A stretch of DNA of 31,325 nucleotides from a virus, in IMG/VR virus record IMGVR_UViG_3300037189_005055, positions 1 through 31,325 of that record; one strand, given 5' to 3'. Made by a program: the position numbers and the translations under genes. The notes under the pieces are model-generated. The model was not told the DNA's origin and did not search any database. It was given only the letters and a program-made list of their open reading frames with translations. Positions 19,922-28,146 of this stretch are shown one piece after another; the first letter of the stretch is position 1, and each line of letters starts with the position of its first letter.

Positions 19922-22900
19922 TCACCAATCAATTTCAGACATCATCTTACCGAAAGCTGTCCACATACTTGCCTTAGCTGCTGTAGAAGCTGTCGTTGCA
20001 TCAGCCCTAGCTGCAATATCAGCCACCGCAAGCTGTGTCACTCTGTCAGCGTCTTTCTCAAAGCTCTGCCATGCCAGTTGAATCTGGTCTCTGTAAAGCT
20101 GAGTTTCATTATTGTACTCTGCCAGCGTCATCTGCTGCATGTTCTGTGCTGTCAAATACAAACCTGCATTGATGGCAGCAGTATCAGCGGTTGATACTTC
20201 TCTACGCCATTGAGCATTGCTCTGGTCAATTACAAGGCGTTGATTGGCGTTGAACTGCGCTCTAGCGTTGGTCTGCTCAGTGTTGAATTTAGAGACAGCA
20301 TTGGCCTGGTCTGTGTTGAACTGGTCAATGGCGTTCTTCTGCGAAGCATTGAACTGATTGACCTGCGTAGCCAAGGAAACCATGAACTGATCTACCTGGT
20401 TCTGACTAGTGGCGTTGAACTGCTTCATAGCATTTTCAGCAGCCGCATCAGACAACAGAGCAGCGCTAAGTTGTTGTCCCTTGAACAACGTAGTCTGCTG
20501 CTCACGATCAAGGTTAGCCATGTCCATAGCTAGGAAATTCTGAGCATTCATGACAGCAGCTTGCTGTCTGTTGTTCAGATTTGCCATGTCCATAGACGCA
20601 TATGTAGCGGCATTGGCGAGAACAGAAGCCTGTTCGTTGCTCAGATCAGCAAGGTTAATCTGCTGAATAAACTGTGCATTGGCAAGAGCATTCTGCTGTG
20701 CTGCTGTGAAGTTGACATTGGCAATTTCAGCAACACGGGCAGCGTTGGTGATGTTCACCTGCTGCTTGTTCGTCAACTCCTGTCCCTTCAGAGCAGCTTC
20801 AATCTGAGCATTAGCCAACGCTGTCTGTTGCTTGTTAGACAGATTAGCCATCTCAACCTGCAGAGCATTGGTGGTGTTGAACAGACGAGTTTGTTGTTCG
20901 TTGTTGAGGTTGAGATTACGCTCTTGCAACACGTTGCTAACGTTGAACAACGCTGTCTGCTGCGTGTTAGACAACACCTGCCCCTCCAACGCTGCTCTAG
21001 CTTGGAAGTCTTGAATGAAGGCTTGTTGCTTGTTGCTAGCTTCAATGCCAGCGGCTTCAAAGTTTTGTGTGCTCTGCAGCATTGCCATCTGCTGGTCATT
21101 GCTGAGTTCTTGACCCAACGTAGCCGCTCTCACTTGCAGATTGGCTAAGGCAGTTTGCTGACGGGCAGACAGGTTAGTAAACTCCACCTGAAGATTCTCT
21201 GAAGAACGCTGAAGCACAGCCTGCTGAGAATTGTTGAGGTTGATGTTGTTCACTTCAGCATACTTAGCAGCATTGGCTAAGGATGTCTGTGTCTTGACAT
21301 CGAGGTTCTTTTCAGCAACAGCAGCCTTGATGTTGGCATTGGCAAGAACAACCTGCTGTGTGTTAGACAGGCTAGCCGATTGCAATGCAAATGCATTGGT
21401 GCTGTTAGTCAGCGCTGCTTGTTGCCTGTTGTTCAGATTCTCAAGCTCGATCTTCTGCGAAGCTGCTGCATTAGCCAACGCCACTTGCTGCTTGTTATTC
21501 AGATTGGCCATATCCATAGCAGCAAAGGTTTCAGCGTCCTTTGCAGCAATAGGAATAGCAGCCTCCATAGCCGCCTGCACAATGGCAGCACCAGCCATGC
21601 TGCTGCCGCCTAAGCCTCTAGCAGCCATTGCAGCATTGGCTTGTCTAATGGCACCAGCAGCCCACGCAGGAGTGCCGTCATTGAACTGAGCCATCAGCTT
21701 TGAAAGCTGTCCAGACACAGTGGAAGCAGCAGCAACAGTGCCTGTCTGCGCCTCAGCCAAGGCCTGGCTAAAGCTACCTTGCTGTGCCACCATCTTAGCT
21801 TCTTCGTTGAGCTTGTCCATCGTGGCTGCAACAGCCTGGACAGGCTCGGTGATTTGAAGAGCTTGCTTAGAAACGTCGATGATTTCTTCTTGAGAAATAG
21901 CACGCTGCTGACCAACAGCAGTGGAAGAAGCTGTGGTTTGGTTTGTATTAGCTGCAGGAATCTCAGCAGCCTTTGCCGGGGGCAGCACAGTAGGAGCATC
22001 CATACCAGCATACTTCGTCTCAGGCAGGGTGTAGTTGGTGGCAGCAGACGCCGCAGGAGTACCAGACAACTGAGCAGCATCGGTCTTGAAAGCTGCTGTC
22101 GTTGTCTCTGCTGTAGCCTTCGTAACACCGCCAACATCTGCTATCGTCGCTGCCTTGGCTTCCTGCTCAGGAGTCATAGCCAATGCAGGAGGTGCTGTCA
22201 CTTGAGCAGCACCAGGAGCTTCAGCAGCCTTTGCAATAGCCTCAGGAGAAACATAGCCCTGCTGAGCCTGCACCTGAGCTTGTTGGTCTACAGTGCCTTG
22301 TGCTGCTTGAACACCACCTTCTGGTTTGAATGTACGAACATATTCTTCATAGGCAGCTTGCCCAGCACTTACCATTCTTCCGTCTGGTGTTGTGACCTGA
22401 ACAGCAGGAAACGCTTTATCCTTACTCCACTCCTCCATACTAAGAGGTGTGGTAGTCCCTTCTAAGGCTTTCTTGATATCAGGAGCAGCCGCTGTAGTCT
22501 CTGCTGTAGACGCAGTGACGGTCTTAGGCTGTGCAGCCTGTGCCGCTGTCCCTGCCTGCGTTGTTGTCGCTGTAGCGGCTGTGCCTGCTCCACCAGTGCC
22601 AGCAATGGACTGCTCAGAAGTGATGGCTGTCTTTGCAGGAGTGACACCAGCAGCAGCGCCGGGAATGGGAACACCTGCTCTGCCTTCTTCGCTTGAGAAA
22701 TCTGTTCTACCGCCGCCAGTGGTTGTTCCTGTTGTTGCAGGCGCAGGAGCGCTTGTCTCTTGAATCTGCTGAGACACATCTGAAGAGACGTTGACAGGTG
22801 GAGGAGGCGCTGGAGACGTCACAGGCGCTGGAGCCGGTGCTGTTGCTGGAGCAGGTGTAGGGGCTGGGGCCTGTACAGGCGTAGGCGCTGGTGCTGATAC

Positions 22901-23320
22901 AGGTGTCGGTGCTGTTGCCGGTGTCGGAGCAGGAGCAGGAGCAGGAGCCTGCACAGGCGCTGGTGCAGGTGCTGACGTTTGATTAGATGTAGCAGCTATC
23001 CGAGCATCATTTTCTCTTCTAATTCTCTGATTAGTTGTTCTTGCTTCGTATTCTGCTTGCTCACTATCAGTGAGACCTGCAGGGCTGTTCAGCTTTGTTT
23101 CAAGTTCCTGCAGACGAGGGTCTACATAACCACCTTCAGCATAGCCTGTGACAGACCCTCCCTTAGCCATACGCTGAGCATACTTATCCGAGACAGCGTT
23201 GTACTTCATCATCAATGCAGGAGAGCTTTGGAGAAACTCATCAAAGCCCTGCATAGGGCCATCGTATCCCAGCTTACGAGCTAAGATTTCACGCTGCTTA
23301 GATGTAAAAGATGTGTTCAT
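19922..23320 (-). CDS. Long hendecad-repeat virion-type protein, 1132 aa
   Basis: Numbering is from ATG at 23320, which has AGGAC five bases upstream; an in-frame GTG at 23335 is less likely because it overlaps the lysozyme stop. Residues 1-65 hold a helical head (ARKLGYDGPMQGFDEFLQ ... AKGGSVTGYAEGG), familiar from phage structural proteins. Residues 115-175 are Pro/Ala repeats. Residues 195-480 are Ala/Thr-rich linker. Residues 608-959 are sixteen gapless 22-residue repeats (consensus L-S/N-N-x-QQ-x-x-L-A-N ...), and 967-1043 seven 11-residue repeats (QFN-x8). Both are multiples of 11, as in hendecad coiled coils. The C-terminus is helical. No catalytic motif. A rod-like virion part or ejected tether is inferred. 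Position between lysozyme and internal-protein genes supports a structural role. Confidence 0.75.
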   Translation of the reverse strand: MNTSFTSKQREILARKLGYDGPMQGFDEFLQSSPALMMKYNAVSDKYAQRMAKGGSVTGYAEGGYVDPRLQELETKLNSPAGLTDSEQAEYEARTTNQRIRRENDARIAATSNQTSAPAPAPVQAPAPAPAPTPATAPTPVSAPAPTPVQAPAPTPAPATAPAPAPVTSPAPPPPVNVSSDVSQQIQETSAPAPATTGTTTGGGRTDFSSEEGRAGVPIPGAAAGVTPAKTAITSEQSIAGTGGAGTAATATTTQAGTAAQAAQPKTVTASTAETTAAAPDIKKALEGTTTPLSMEEWSKDKAFPAVQVTTPDGRMVSAGQAAYEEYVRTFKPEGGVQAAQGTVDQQAQVQAQQGYVSPEAIAKAAEAPGAAQVTAPPALAMTPEQEAKAATIADVGGVTKATAETTTAAFKTDAAQLSGTPAASAATNYTLPETKYAGMDAPTVLPPAKAAEIPAANTNQTTASSTAVGQQRAISQEEIIDVSKQALQITEPVQAVAATMDKLNEEAKMVAQQGSFSQALAEAQTGTVAAASTVSGQLSKLMAQFNDGTPAWAAGAIRQANAAMAARGLGGSSMAGAAIVQAAMEAAIPIAAKDAETFAAMDMANLNNKQQVALANAAASQKIELENLNNRQQAALTNSTNAFALQSASLSNTQQVVLANANIKAAVAEKNLDVKTQTSLANAAKYAEVNNINLNNSQQAVLQRSSENLQVEFTNLSARQQTALANLQVRAATLGQELSNDQQMAMLQSTQNFEAAGIEASNKQQAFIQDFQARAALEGQVLSNTQQTALFNVSNVLQERNLNLNNEQQTRLFNTTNALQVEMANLSNKQQTALANAQIEAALKGQELTNKQQVNITNAARVAEIANVNFTAAQQNALANAQFIQQINLADLSNEQASVLANAATYASMDMANLNNRQQAAVMNAQNFLAMDMANLDREQQTTLFKGQQLSAALLSDAAAENAMKQFNATSQNQVDQFMVSLATQVNQFNASQKNAIDQFNTDQANAVSKFNTEQTNARAQFNANQRLVIDQSNAQWRREVSTADTAAINAGLYLTAQNMQQMTLAEYNNETQLYRDQIQLAWQSFEKDADRVTQLAVADIAARADATTASTAAKASMWTAFGKMMSEIDW
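20192..20422 (-). repeat. Seven tandem 33-bp / 11-residue repeats
   Basis: Directly after the 22-residue array come seven 11-residue units beginning Q-F-N (QFNATSQNQVD, QFMVSLATQVN, QFNASQKNAID, QFNTDQANAVS, KFNTEQTNARA, QFNANQRLVID, QSNAQWRREVS). The aromatic at position 2 is the regular core residue. The register differs from the 22-residue array by a few residues. Confidence 0.9.
20444..21499 (-). repeat. Sixteen tandem 66-bp / 22-residue repeats
   Basis: Within the 1132-aa protein, the unit start (SNKQQTALANAQ, NNRQQAALTNS, SNTQQVVLANAN and so on) recurs every 22 residues without a single insertion or deletion for 16 copies. Best conserved are N2, Q4-Q5, L8/A9-N10 and a hydrophobic last residue. 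Copies differ widely in sequence, so the array is old, not recently amplified. Confidence 0.92.
22796..22978 (-). repeat. Pro/Ala-rich low-complexity tract
   Basis: About 60 residues of alternating Ala-Pro with Val, Thr and Gln (APAPAPTPATAPTPVSAPAP) near the N-terminus of the 1132-aa protein. Such tracts are extended, flexible spacers. At DNA level the region is a GC-rich imperfect repeat of GGAGC/GGCGC-type words. Confidence 0.85.
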
Positions 23321-23327
23321 AATTGTC

Positions 23328-23834
23328 CTATTCACTTAGAAACAAAGCTCTTTCTGCTTGTCTGCGTCTAACAAGACCAGGAAGCACCTTTCCTGCCGCT
23401 TTAGTCCACGACATGAAAGCATCAGCAGCTTTCTCAAAGTCTCCTCTATTGATAGCCATACGCATTGCAGAGCGTTGAAAATTACCTAGCCCTGCATTGA
23501 ACGCAAAAGAGACACAAGCGTCAAATGCTCCTTGACGACCAATAAGGCCAGGAGAGAGACGAAATACACCTCGCTCAAATACACTGAGATCTTTCTCAAA
23601 AAGCTCATTCACTTCTTCCTTGCTCCAAGTCCTGTTGTCAACAGAGCGCAAAGGATAGTCCTTCCTGATAATGCCTGTATAGCCTTCTTTAGGCGTCATA
23701 GGCAAAGCAATCTGATCTTGGTACAGAACATGCCCATAGCCAATAGTCCAGATATGAGCAGGACACAGATAGGGCTTAAGTCTGCACCCTTCAAACAGGT
23801 GCATCAATTCTATACCTTTTTTGCTTGTTTTCAT
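23328..23834 (-). CDS. GH24 (T4-type) lysozyme, endolysin, 168 aa
   Basis: The muramidase triad fits E-x8-C-x5-T: FEGCRLKPYLCPAHIWTIGY places E15, C24 and T30, followed by GYGH. In this subgroup Cys takes the place of the T4 Asp20. The C-terminal AFNAGLGNFQRS and GLVRRRQAERALF match the family. It would cut the glycan backbone of peptidoglycan. No signal peptide or SAR helix is seen at the N-terminus, so it needs a holin for release. ATG at 23834 overlaps the stop of the 3TM holin-like gene. Confidence 0.93.
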   Translation of the reverse strand: MKTSKKGIELMHLFEGCRLKPYLCPAHIWTIGYGHVLYQDQIALPMTPKEGYTGIIRKDYPLRSVDNRTWSKEEVNELFEKDLSVFERGVFRLSPGLIGRQGAFDACVSFAFNAGLGNFQRSAMRMAINRGDFEKAADAFMSWTKAAGKVLPGLVRRRQAERALFLSE

Positions 23835-24337
23835 TTCTTCGAGAAAGCCTGTGTACCAAACCAGAAAGCAATGATGGATGACAGGATAATCATCTCATCG
23901 TCAGTGAATGCTTGAGAGACAACAGTCATGAAGTCAAGCCCTTCAGACCAACCCCACCAAATGATAGCAAAGTTGAGAATGACAAGCTCGATAACAAAGA
24001 TGAGAGTCACCAGAGGTCTAATCATAGCTCTGAGGTTGATAACCCATCTACTAGCGCCTTCACCAATAGCAACATCATGCGCTAACAGAGCCTTCTGATG
24101 ATCAACAACAGTTTCATGTTCTCGAATGGACGCATCCACCTTCTGTTGATCTAGTCTGATTTCTTCAACGCGAGCCTGGGCTACATAGCCTCTTTCAAGC
24201 ATCTGTAGCTCTTTGTCATTCTGCATACGAGCAAGAGCAAGTTCGTGCTTCTTATCAGACCTGTCTTGAAAGAACTCAAGGAACTTAGGTAGCCCTCCCA
24301 TGAGGAAAGAAGCAATAGTAGACAACAGGCTAATCAT
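23831..24337 (-). CDS. 3TM holin-family membrane protein, 168 aa
   Basis: AAGGAG seven bases before ATG at 24337 gives a strong start. An N-terminal hydrophobic helix (LLSTIASFLMGGLPKFLEFF), a long charged coiled-coil region (residues 27-85, many K/E/R/Q), then two membrane helices (RPLVTLIFVIELVILNFAII and MIILSSIIAFWFGTQAF) match the layout of the GTA/phage '3TM holin' family as I know it. It directly precedes the lysozyme gene with a 4-nt overlap. It may be the holin or a helper in lysis; a second holin candidate is at 24815. Confidence 0.72.
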   Translation of the reverse strand: MISLLSTIASFLMGGLPKFLEFFQDRSDKKHELALARMQNDKELQMLERGYVAQARVEEIRLDQQKVDASIREHETVVDHQKALLAHDVAIGEGASRWVINLRAMIRPLVTLIFVIELVILNFAIIWWGWSEGLDFMTVVSQAFTDDEMIILSSIIAFWFGTQAFSKK

Positions 24338-24822
24338 AGTTCCGCTCCTTGCATCAATGAATAAACGACATCAGCTATAGCCCAGATTAGGTAGGCTAGG
24401 AAAATGATAGAAGCACCAAGTATGGTGTTCATGACAACACTCTTTCTCTTCTGCGCTTGTAGATGCTCTTGTCTCTTTCTTCTTGTCGTTATCTTCTTCC
24501 GCTCTTCTATCATGTCTCTATAGGCTTCGATACCAAAGCGGTAAACAATCATCGTTCTCAATTCAGTCTCTTGCTCTTCAATCTTTTTTCTTCTTATCAG
24601 AGCTTCCAGCGCTTCCTGCTCTACCGATTCTTTGTGTACTATCTGCTTAAATAAAGAAGGGTTGTTAGCTTCTTCGTCTGCCTTGTTCAAATCAGCACAG
24701 GCACTAAACCACTTGCCCAACTGCGAAGCAATGCCTTCGATTTCTTGTCCTAGCTCAACGCCTCTTTTAACAGCGTTGAACGCAGCCGTAGCCGCAGCGA
24801 AGGCGCTTATAGGATCAATCAC
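24334..24822 (-). CDS. C-terminally membrane-anchored protein in lysis group, 162 aa
   Basis: GTG at 24822 begins MIDPISAFAAATAAFNAVKR; this 'DPI.A.A.A..AF..VK' opening is one I have met in podovirus and cyanophage proteins of unknown role. A charged helix (residues 75-125, many E/R/K/Q) is followed by one membrane helix (MNTILGASIIFLAYLIWAIA, about 131-152) and a short tail. Placed between two holin-like genes, it could be a spanin-like or anti-holin component, but the usual i-spanin orientation (N-terminal anchor) is not met. Confidence 0.6.
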   Translation of the reverse strand: MIDPISAFAAATAAFNAVKRGVELGQEIEGIASQLGKWFSACADLNKADEEANNPSLFKQIVHKESVEQEALEALIRRKKIEEQETELRTMIVYRFGIEAYRDMIEERKKITTRRKRQEHLQAQKRKSVVMNTILGASIIFLAYLIWAIADVVYSLMQGAEL

Positions 24823-25012
24823 GACGTCTCACATCTTTGTAGATTTGGTACAGCTTCTGTCCTATCATCAACACTGTGTAGACAAGGGTAACCCACACCA
24901 AAATCTCTGACACCTGGTAGCCTGCCAACGTAGCCAACGACACTGAAGCTGGAGGAGTAACCTTTGCAGCAATAGCTGCGCTAGACTCTGTAATCTGCTC
25001 TGTTGACGACAT
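24815..25012 (-). CDS. Class II holin candidate, 65 aa
   Basis: GAGG six bases before ATG at 25012. The protein has a polar N-terminus, then TPPASVSLATLAGYQVSE and one or two hydrophobic stretches ending VWVTLVYTVLMIGQKLYQIY and a basic tail KDVRRRD. Size, charge distribution and the 'W....YTV-x2-IG-K' pattern resemble T7 holin gp17.5. It lies directly after the gp12-like tail gene. Assignment is by shape and context. Confidence 0.6.
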   Translation of the reverse strand: MSSTEQITESSAAIAAKVTPPASVSLATLAGYQVSEILVWVTLVYTVLMIGQKLYQIYKDVRRRD

Positions 25013-25020
25013 AGGCTACC

Positions 25021-27057
25021 TCAGCGTCTATCGTTAGTTGCATATTCAATGGTAAAGTCTTTGAAGCTAAAATCAGTGTTAGCAGTGTTGCTAACAAATT
25101 TGATAGAAGCATTATTCCCATTACCAATCAACGTAGTCTCAAAATAGCTTCCGATGTTGTCTCCAAGAATGCCTGATGTGTTCCCCATAGAAATAGATGA
25201 AGGCTGAATAACATCAGACTCATTGAAGTTCAACAATACAGAAGCAGTGAAAGCGATGTTTGCATTCTTCTCTGTCGATACAGACAAGTTGTACAGCGTC
25301 TTTCTTTTCTGTGGATCATTGAACACAAAGAACGGTGTGGAGTATGTGGCAACGATGTTGTCGCCATCAAAGGTGTTTCCATACTCCATTTGATAGACAT
25401 ACGGATCATAGCCATTACAGAAAACAACCAGACTGTCTACTCTACCTTCACCAGTGAAGTTGAGACCTTGGAATCCATAGTTGTAATCTACAGCCCAAAC
25501 ACTAAGCCCTAATGTCTCTGACCATTCAATTTGACCTTGTTTCTTTAACGTTCCAATCAAGCCGAGAGAAGCCGCTTCTGTGCTATCAGCGTCATATCTA
25601 AATATTCTGTACTGAGATTTTTCGTTGATTGTGATAGCCGTCTGCAGGCTGTTTGTTGTGAAGCTAGTAGTCGCTGTAGACAACAGAGTTTCAATCTTGT
25701 CTTGAATGATCTCTGTCAGCGAAGCAAGGTTGAAGTCACCAAACTTCTCTGTTGCTGCTAAATATCTGATGCCGTCCTTAGTCTGGAAAACAAGGTCACC
25801 ACCAACTTCCTGAATAGAGAAAGCGTTGTTACAACCAATGGTTTCTGTGATAGGTTCCTGGCGAAAATCAGCAACGCTGTTTCCAGACAGACGATAGATT
25901 TTCTCCGTAGTGAAAATGATTAGTTGGTCTCTAAAGGCTTTTAAACCTGTCACTGTCCCATCAAAGGACAACACACCAGCGCCTAAGGCTGTGTCATAGC
26001 TATAGACATCATAAGGAACACTAAAGAAAACTTTGTTGTTCTTAGCTAGGAACAGATGATTTCTGTAATAGGTACAATGCTCACAGCCGTCTAAGTCGCT
26101 GTTGCTGGTAAGAATGCGATAGCCCTTCAAAGGCTCAATCACAATTGGATATTCTCCAGTTGCAAACACAATGTTCTGTATGCTGTCTGTGAAGTAGGTT
26201 GTGTATGTTGTTCTTCTTCCAATGCCTAAGAAGTTCTTAGCCTCACCAGAGTGATACCAGGTGATTGAGGCATCATCAGAAGGAGAAGACGTCAGAGACT
26301 GCGCCAGCGTAAGCGTTGATTGTGTTCCTGTTAAATCTGTGGCAGACAACACTGAATAGACATCAGTGACACCGCTAATGTAGAACGTATCACCAACAGA
26401 GGGCTTGAAAGCAAGACCATCAACAATCAGAGTTGTTCCTGTCTGTCCAGCGCCATTCACCAACGTTGTTCCGTTGTGATAAGGAACAGCACCAAAAGCA
26501 TTAGCGCTATACGGATCTAATCCGTTGCTAAGAAATACTTGATACCCTCCGTCCGGTCTTACATAACAACGAGGAGGTTCAGCAGAAATAACAGGAAAAA
26601 ACTTCGTTGCTTGTGCGTAGGAAGATCCAATACCTGTGTATCCTGTGATGGTCACTACAGCCTTGTCAGCAACGTTTGCAGACAAAGCAGGAGAGAAATT
26701 CACTGTGGCTGATCTGCCTTCTGTGTACCTGCTTCTAGACGTCACTGTATAGTCGGTGGCTTGACCAGCAATACGGAATGTCATATTGCTTTCAAGCTGA
26801 AAGAAAGGATCGGAAACAACAATAGTTGTTACTCCAGCGCTGAATGCCTGCTTCACCAACAGAGTTGCATATCTAGGAACAGGAGAACTATTGAGCTTTC
26901 TGTAGCCTTTGATTCTTCTATATCCACCTTTAAGAGAGCTTTCAAAATTGATAAGCTCTCTAGCGCTACCAGGTTGCTGAACAGCCTGCTCAATAGGAGA
27001 CACATTGGTGACCAACCCACCAGAGCAAGCTACAGGAAAGCTCTCAATCTTATCCAT
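25021..27057 (-). CDS. Tail tubular protein B / nozzle, T7 gp12-like, 678 aa
   Basis: The opening ACSGGLVTNVSPIEQAVQQP followed by PGSARELINFESSLKGGYRR and IKGYRKL is the typical start of gp12-like nozzle proteins of podoviruses. The rest is beta-rich with propeller-like blades (FRDQLIIFTTEKIYRLSG, GGDLVFQTKDGIRYLA). The product would form the distal part of the short tail. It follows the gp11-like gene by one base, the same order as in T7. ATG at 27057 has only a weak upstream site (AAGG at a distance), so coupling is likely. Confidence 0.88.
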   Translation of the reverse strand: MDKIESFPVACSGGLVTNVSPIEQAVQQPGSARELINFESSLKGGYRRIKGYRKLNSSPVPRYATLLVKQAFSAGVTTIVVSDPFFQLESNMTFRIAGQATDYTVTSRSRYTEGRSATVNFSPALSANVADKAVVTITGYTGIGSSYAQATKFFPVISAEPPRCYVRPDGGYQVFLSNGLDPYSANAFGAVPYHNGTTLVNGAGQTGTTLIVDGLAFKPSVGDTFYISGVTDVYSVLSATDLTGTQSTLTLAQSLTSSPSDDASITWYHSGEAKNFLGIGRRTTYTTYFTDSIQNIVFATGEYPIVIEPLKGYRILTSNSDLDGCEHCTYYRNHLFLAKNNKVFFSVPYDVYSYDTALGAGVLSFDGTVTGLKAFRDQLIIFTTEKIYRLSGNSVADFRQEPITETIGCNNAFSIQEVGGDLVFQTKDGIRYLAATEKFGDFNLASLTEIIQDKIETLLSTATTSFTTNSLQTAITINEKSQYRIFRYDADSTEAASLGLIGTLKKQGQIEWSETLGLSVWAVDYNYGFQGLNFTGEGRVDSLVVFCNGYDPYVYQMEYGNTFDGDNIVATYSTPFFVFNDPQKRKTLYNLSVSTEKNANIAFTASVLLNFNESDVIQPSSISMGNTSGILGDNIGSYFETTLIGNGNNASIKFVSNTANTDFSFKDFTIEYATNDRR

Positions 27058-27058
27058 A

Positions 27059-27781
27059 TCAGGCTAGCCTTGGACCAGCAATGTAGAACGGACCATGAGG
27101 AACATAGGTCGATGTCAGGTATTCGTATTTGTTGATGAGAATGGTTCTCATACGCTTGATGCCTTCATCAAACTTGTTCTTCGACAGCGCCGCCGCCTGT
27201 TCATTACTTCTGAACATGTAAGCGTGATACATAGCGCCGTCTAAGACGACATGCTTGTACCGCTCAGGCACGAAAGGAACATCGTCGTACTTCTCCAGGT
27301 CAACAGGAATACGATAGTATTCGTAGACGAGTTTGTACGCTTCCTTTGGTGGAGGTACGACGATGTATTCTTGAGACGGAGCATTGCAAACCTTCTCAGG
27401 AACATTCCTGATGCTGGTGTCCGTCGTGTATTCCTGGTCTACGTGTTCCTTGAGATAGTCATCATAGGTGATGACACGCAGCTTCATTGTCTTATTGTTG
27501 AACGTAGAGTTTTCTTTGATGCGGAAGCTGTCAAAGTCAATGGAAGCAGCGTCAATGGGAAAGGCATAGCGGCTTGTACCAGCCGTCAACGTCTCTTCTG
27601 TAATGACATGGTTGAAGGGCCATTCAAAATGGCTCTGGTTGATGTCACGCAACGAAGCATTGATGGAGTCTTTGCACTGCGAATACCAACCCTTAGCTGA
27701 AGCGAAATTAGCCGAAGTGAGTTCAACCTCATTCAGCTTCCTGTTGACAGAATTGATAAGTTCAAGGTAGTTGTATGCCAT
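27059..27781 (-). CDS. Tail tubular protein A, T7 gp11-like adaptor, 240 aa
   Basis: The N-terminus YLELINSVNRKLNEVELTSA, then KDSINASLRDINQSHFEWPF, matches the helical opening of gp11-like head-tail adaptor proteins. RYAFPIDAASIDFDSF and the PPPKEAYKLVYEYYR strand lead to a C-terminal helical part. It would ring the portal and bind the nozzle. The start shares one base with the upstream stop (TGATG) and has AAGGAAAAC before it. Adjacent gp12-like gene supports the call. Confidence 0.87.
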   Translation of the reverse strand: MAYNYLELINSVNRKLNEVELTSANFASAKGWYSQCKDSINASLRDINQSHFEWPFNHVITEETLTAGTSRYAFPIDAASIDFDSFRIKENSTFNNKTMKLRVITYDDYLKEHVDQEYTTDTSIRNVPEKVCNAPSQEYIVVPPPKEAYKLVYEYYRIPVDLEKYDDVPFVPERYKHVVLDGAMYHAYMFRSNEQAAALSKNKFDEGIKRMRTILINKYEYLTSTYVPHGPFYIAGPRLA

Positions 27782-28101
27782 CAGTTTTCCTTGATGTTCA
27801 GCTTGATGACTCGCTCAGCAATAGAACCACTGCTGTCGGTGATGCGACAGTAGATTTTGTATTCCTTGTTCAGTGTCCCCAAACCAAGATTGATAGTGGC
27901 AACAGTGGATGTTGCTGTCTGAGACACGTTCTGTAAGCCATTGACAGAAACACCAGCACCAAAGGAAGTTTTAACGCCAGAGGCGTTGTCAACAAACCAG
28001 GCCACGGATGCAATAGTGACGCCCGTGCCTAACCACCTAGACCAGTCTACGCTGTAGTCTAGGGTTTCATCGGGGTCTTTGTTGGGCCATTTGTAAGACA
28101 T
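27781..28101 (-). CDS. Small Ig-like / fibre-tail adaptor candidate, 106 aa
   Basis: ATG at 28101 follows AAGGAA. The protein begins MSYKWPNKDPDETLDYSVDW, the 'KDPDE.LDY..DW' motif shared by a family of small phage proteins that usually sit next to neck/tail or fibre genes. The remainder is an Ig-like beta sandwich by strand pattern (TVATINLGLGTLNKEYKIYC, AERVIKLNIKEN). It may bridge fibre and tail or decorate the particle. Precise role unknown. Confidence 0.7.
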   Translation of the reverse strand: MSYKWPNKDPDETLDYSVDWSRWLGTGVTIASVAWFVDNASGVKTSFGAGVSVNGLQNVSQTATSTVATINLGLGTLNKEYKIYCRITDSSGSIAERVIKLNIKEN

Positions 28102-28146
28102 AGCTATTCCTTAGCTGGGGTGTTATAGGAGCAAACCTACGATTTG

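Noticed and set aside
20561-22465. Plus-strand frames of 195 and 228 codons opposite the hendecad gene
   Set aside because: Both mirror the repeat periodicity and are Cys/Leu/Ser-rich, as antisense of Gln/Ala/Asn repeats would be. No start signals or family motifs were seen.
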